A DNA stretch of 64,000 bases from Propioniciclava coleopterorum (GTDB taxonomy: Bacteria; Actinomycetota; Actinomycetes; Propionibacteriales; Propionibacteriaceae), in assembly GCF_011393335.1 (NCBI RefSeq), contig NZ_CP049865.1, positions 806,001 through 870,000 of the forward strand. The letters are read 5' to 3'. The position numbers and the translations under genes are program-made. How positions within the stretch are numbered: the stretch's first letter is position 1; the number at the start of each line of letters is the position of its first letter. The notes beneath the pieces are model-generated. The model searched no databases. It had not been told where the DNA came from and saw nothing but the letters and a program-made list of their open reading frames with translations. This document shows positions 63,611 through 64,000 of the stretch, one piece after another.

Positions 63611-64000
63611 CTACCAGCGCTGGTGGCACTCCTCGATCCAGCCGACCAGGCCGTCCACCGACCAGGTGCCGGACTGCGTCGTGACGGTGCCGGTCCAGGT
63701 GCCGAAGCACTGGTGGGTGCGCGAGCCCACGATGCCGAGTTCGACGGCGGCGACGCGCTCGTGGAACGGGGTCAGGGTCACGTCGACGCGCTCGGCGCCG
63801 CGCGCGCCCCGCATCCGCCAGGGCCGGAGCCGGTCGGCCGGGTCGACGTCGACGGTGAGCTCGACGCCGAGCTTGTGCAGGACGCCGTCGACGAGAAGGG
63901 CGTTCTCGGTGGAGCCGGTGCCCTCGGTCCACTGGGCGCCCAACTGGAGGCCCTGGGCCACGCCCGGCACGCCCGCGGGGCCCGAGCCGGCCGCCCAGTT
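63611..64000 (-). CDS. DUF2804-family protein, 5' end beyond the window
   Basis: C-terminal 129 residues, open to the window edge. RLRPWRMRGARGAERVDVTLTPFHERVA and the ending RTHQCFGTWTGTV…VDGLVGWIEECHQRW match the C-terminus of DUF2804, a large beta-rich family of unknown function that resembles lipocalin-like AttH proteins. The 236-bp spacer before the membrane-protein gene shows no clear feature. Confidence 0.8.
   Translation of the reverse strand, partial: NWAAGSGPAGVPGVAQGLQLGAQWTEGTGSTENALLVDGVLHKLGVELTVDVDPADRLRPWRMRGARGAERVDVTLTPFHERVAAVELGIVGSRTHQCFGTWTGTVTTQSGTWSVDGLVGWIEECHQRW

Overview
The window looks like the chromosomal backbone of a very GC-rich actinobacterium. The support is the actinobacterial gene order eno–ftsB–DUF501–ppx, mfd–lipoprotein–mazG–eno and pth–rplY–prs–glmU with a TetR gene, a GabD2-type succinate-semialdehyde dehydrogenase, and many apparently leaderless genes with a TAnnnT −10 box 6–7 nt before the start codon. 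Pyruvate phosphate dikinase and the general gene mix fit the Propionibacteriaceae, but the family assignment is inference. I saw no integrase, transposase, phage gene or CRISPR array.

Layout. 0–16 kb: proline dehydrogenase, an M23 envelope hydrolase, small metabolic and repair genes, metB, a CBS/acylphosphatase pair, a PhoP-like two-component system with a matching direct-repeat box upstream, a TetR/homocysteine-methyltransferase divergon with twin operators, a PfkB sugar kinase, gabD2 and deoC. 16–28 kb: a lipocalin, ppdK, an RsmC-like methyltransferase with a YwiC-like protein, a GPH sugar symporter, an S9 peptidase with a lipoprotein, a neutral zinc metallopeptidase and a NUDIX hydrolase. 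28.4–29.3 kb: a non-coding three-module array of roughly 30 degenerate 20-bp units. 29.4–40 kb: a Bax inhibitor-1 homologue, a tRNA with a UAA anticodon, then ppx, DUF501, ftsB, eno, mazG, a lipoprotein and mfd on the minus strand, interrupted by a TetR/DUF1772 divergon. 40–54 kb: rtcB, DUF1992, a GDSL hydrolase, pth–rplY, an ABC1 kinase, prs–glmU, a Na+/H+ antiporter fused to a UBP zinc finger, a reductase-like flavoprotein and a second atypical tRNA. 55–61 kb: a D-galactonate catabolic operon (binding protein, two permeases, dgoD, eda, kdgK) read away from its likely GntR regulator. The window ends inside a DUF2804 gene.

Quality warning. Six genes, and probably a seventh, are broken by exactly one missing base in or beside a run of G or C. 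The lost reading frame always resumes and reaches a sensible family C-terminus. This points to under-called homopolymers in the assembly rather than gene decay, so these loci are annotated as single genes across the break.

The window is mostly ordinary housekeeping sequence. The parts most worth a second look are the 20-bp repeat array with its invertible-looking hairpins, the antiporter–UBP fusion beside a reductase-like flavoprotein that lacks the CxxC motif, and the two unusual tRNAs.
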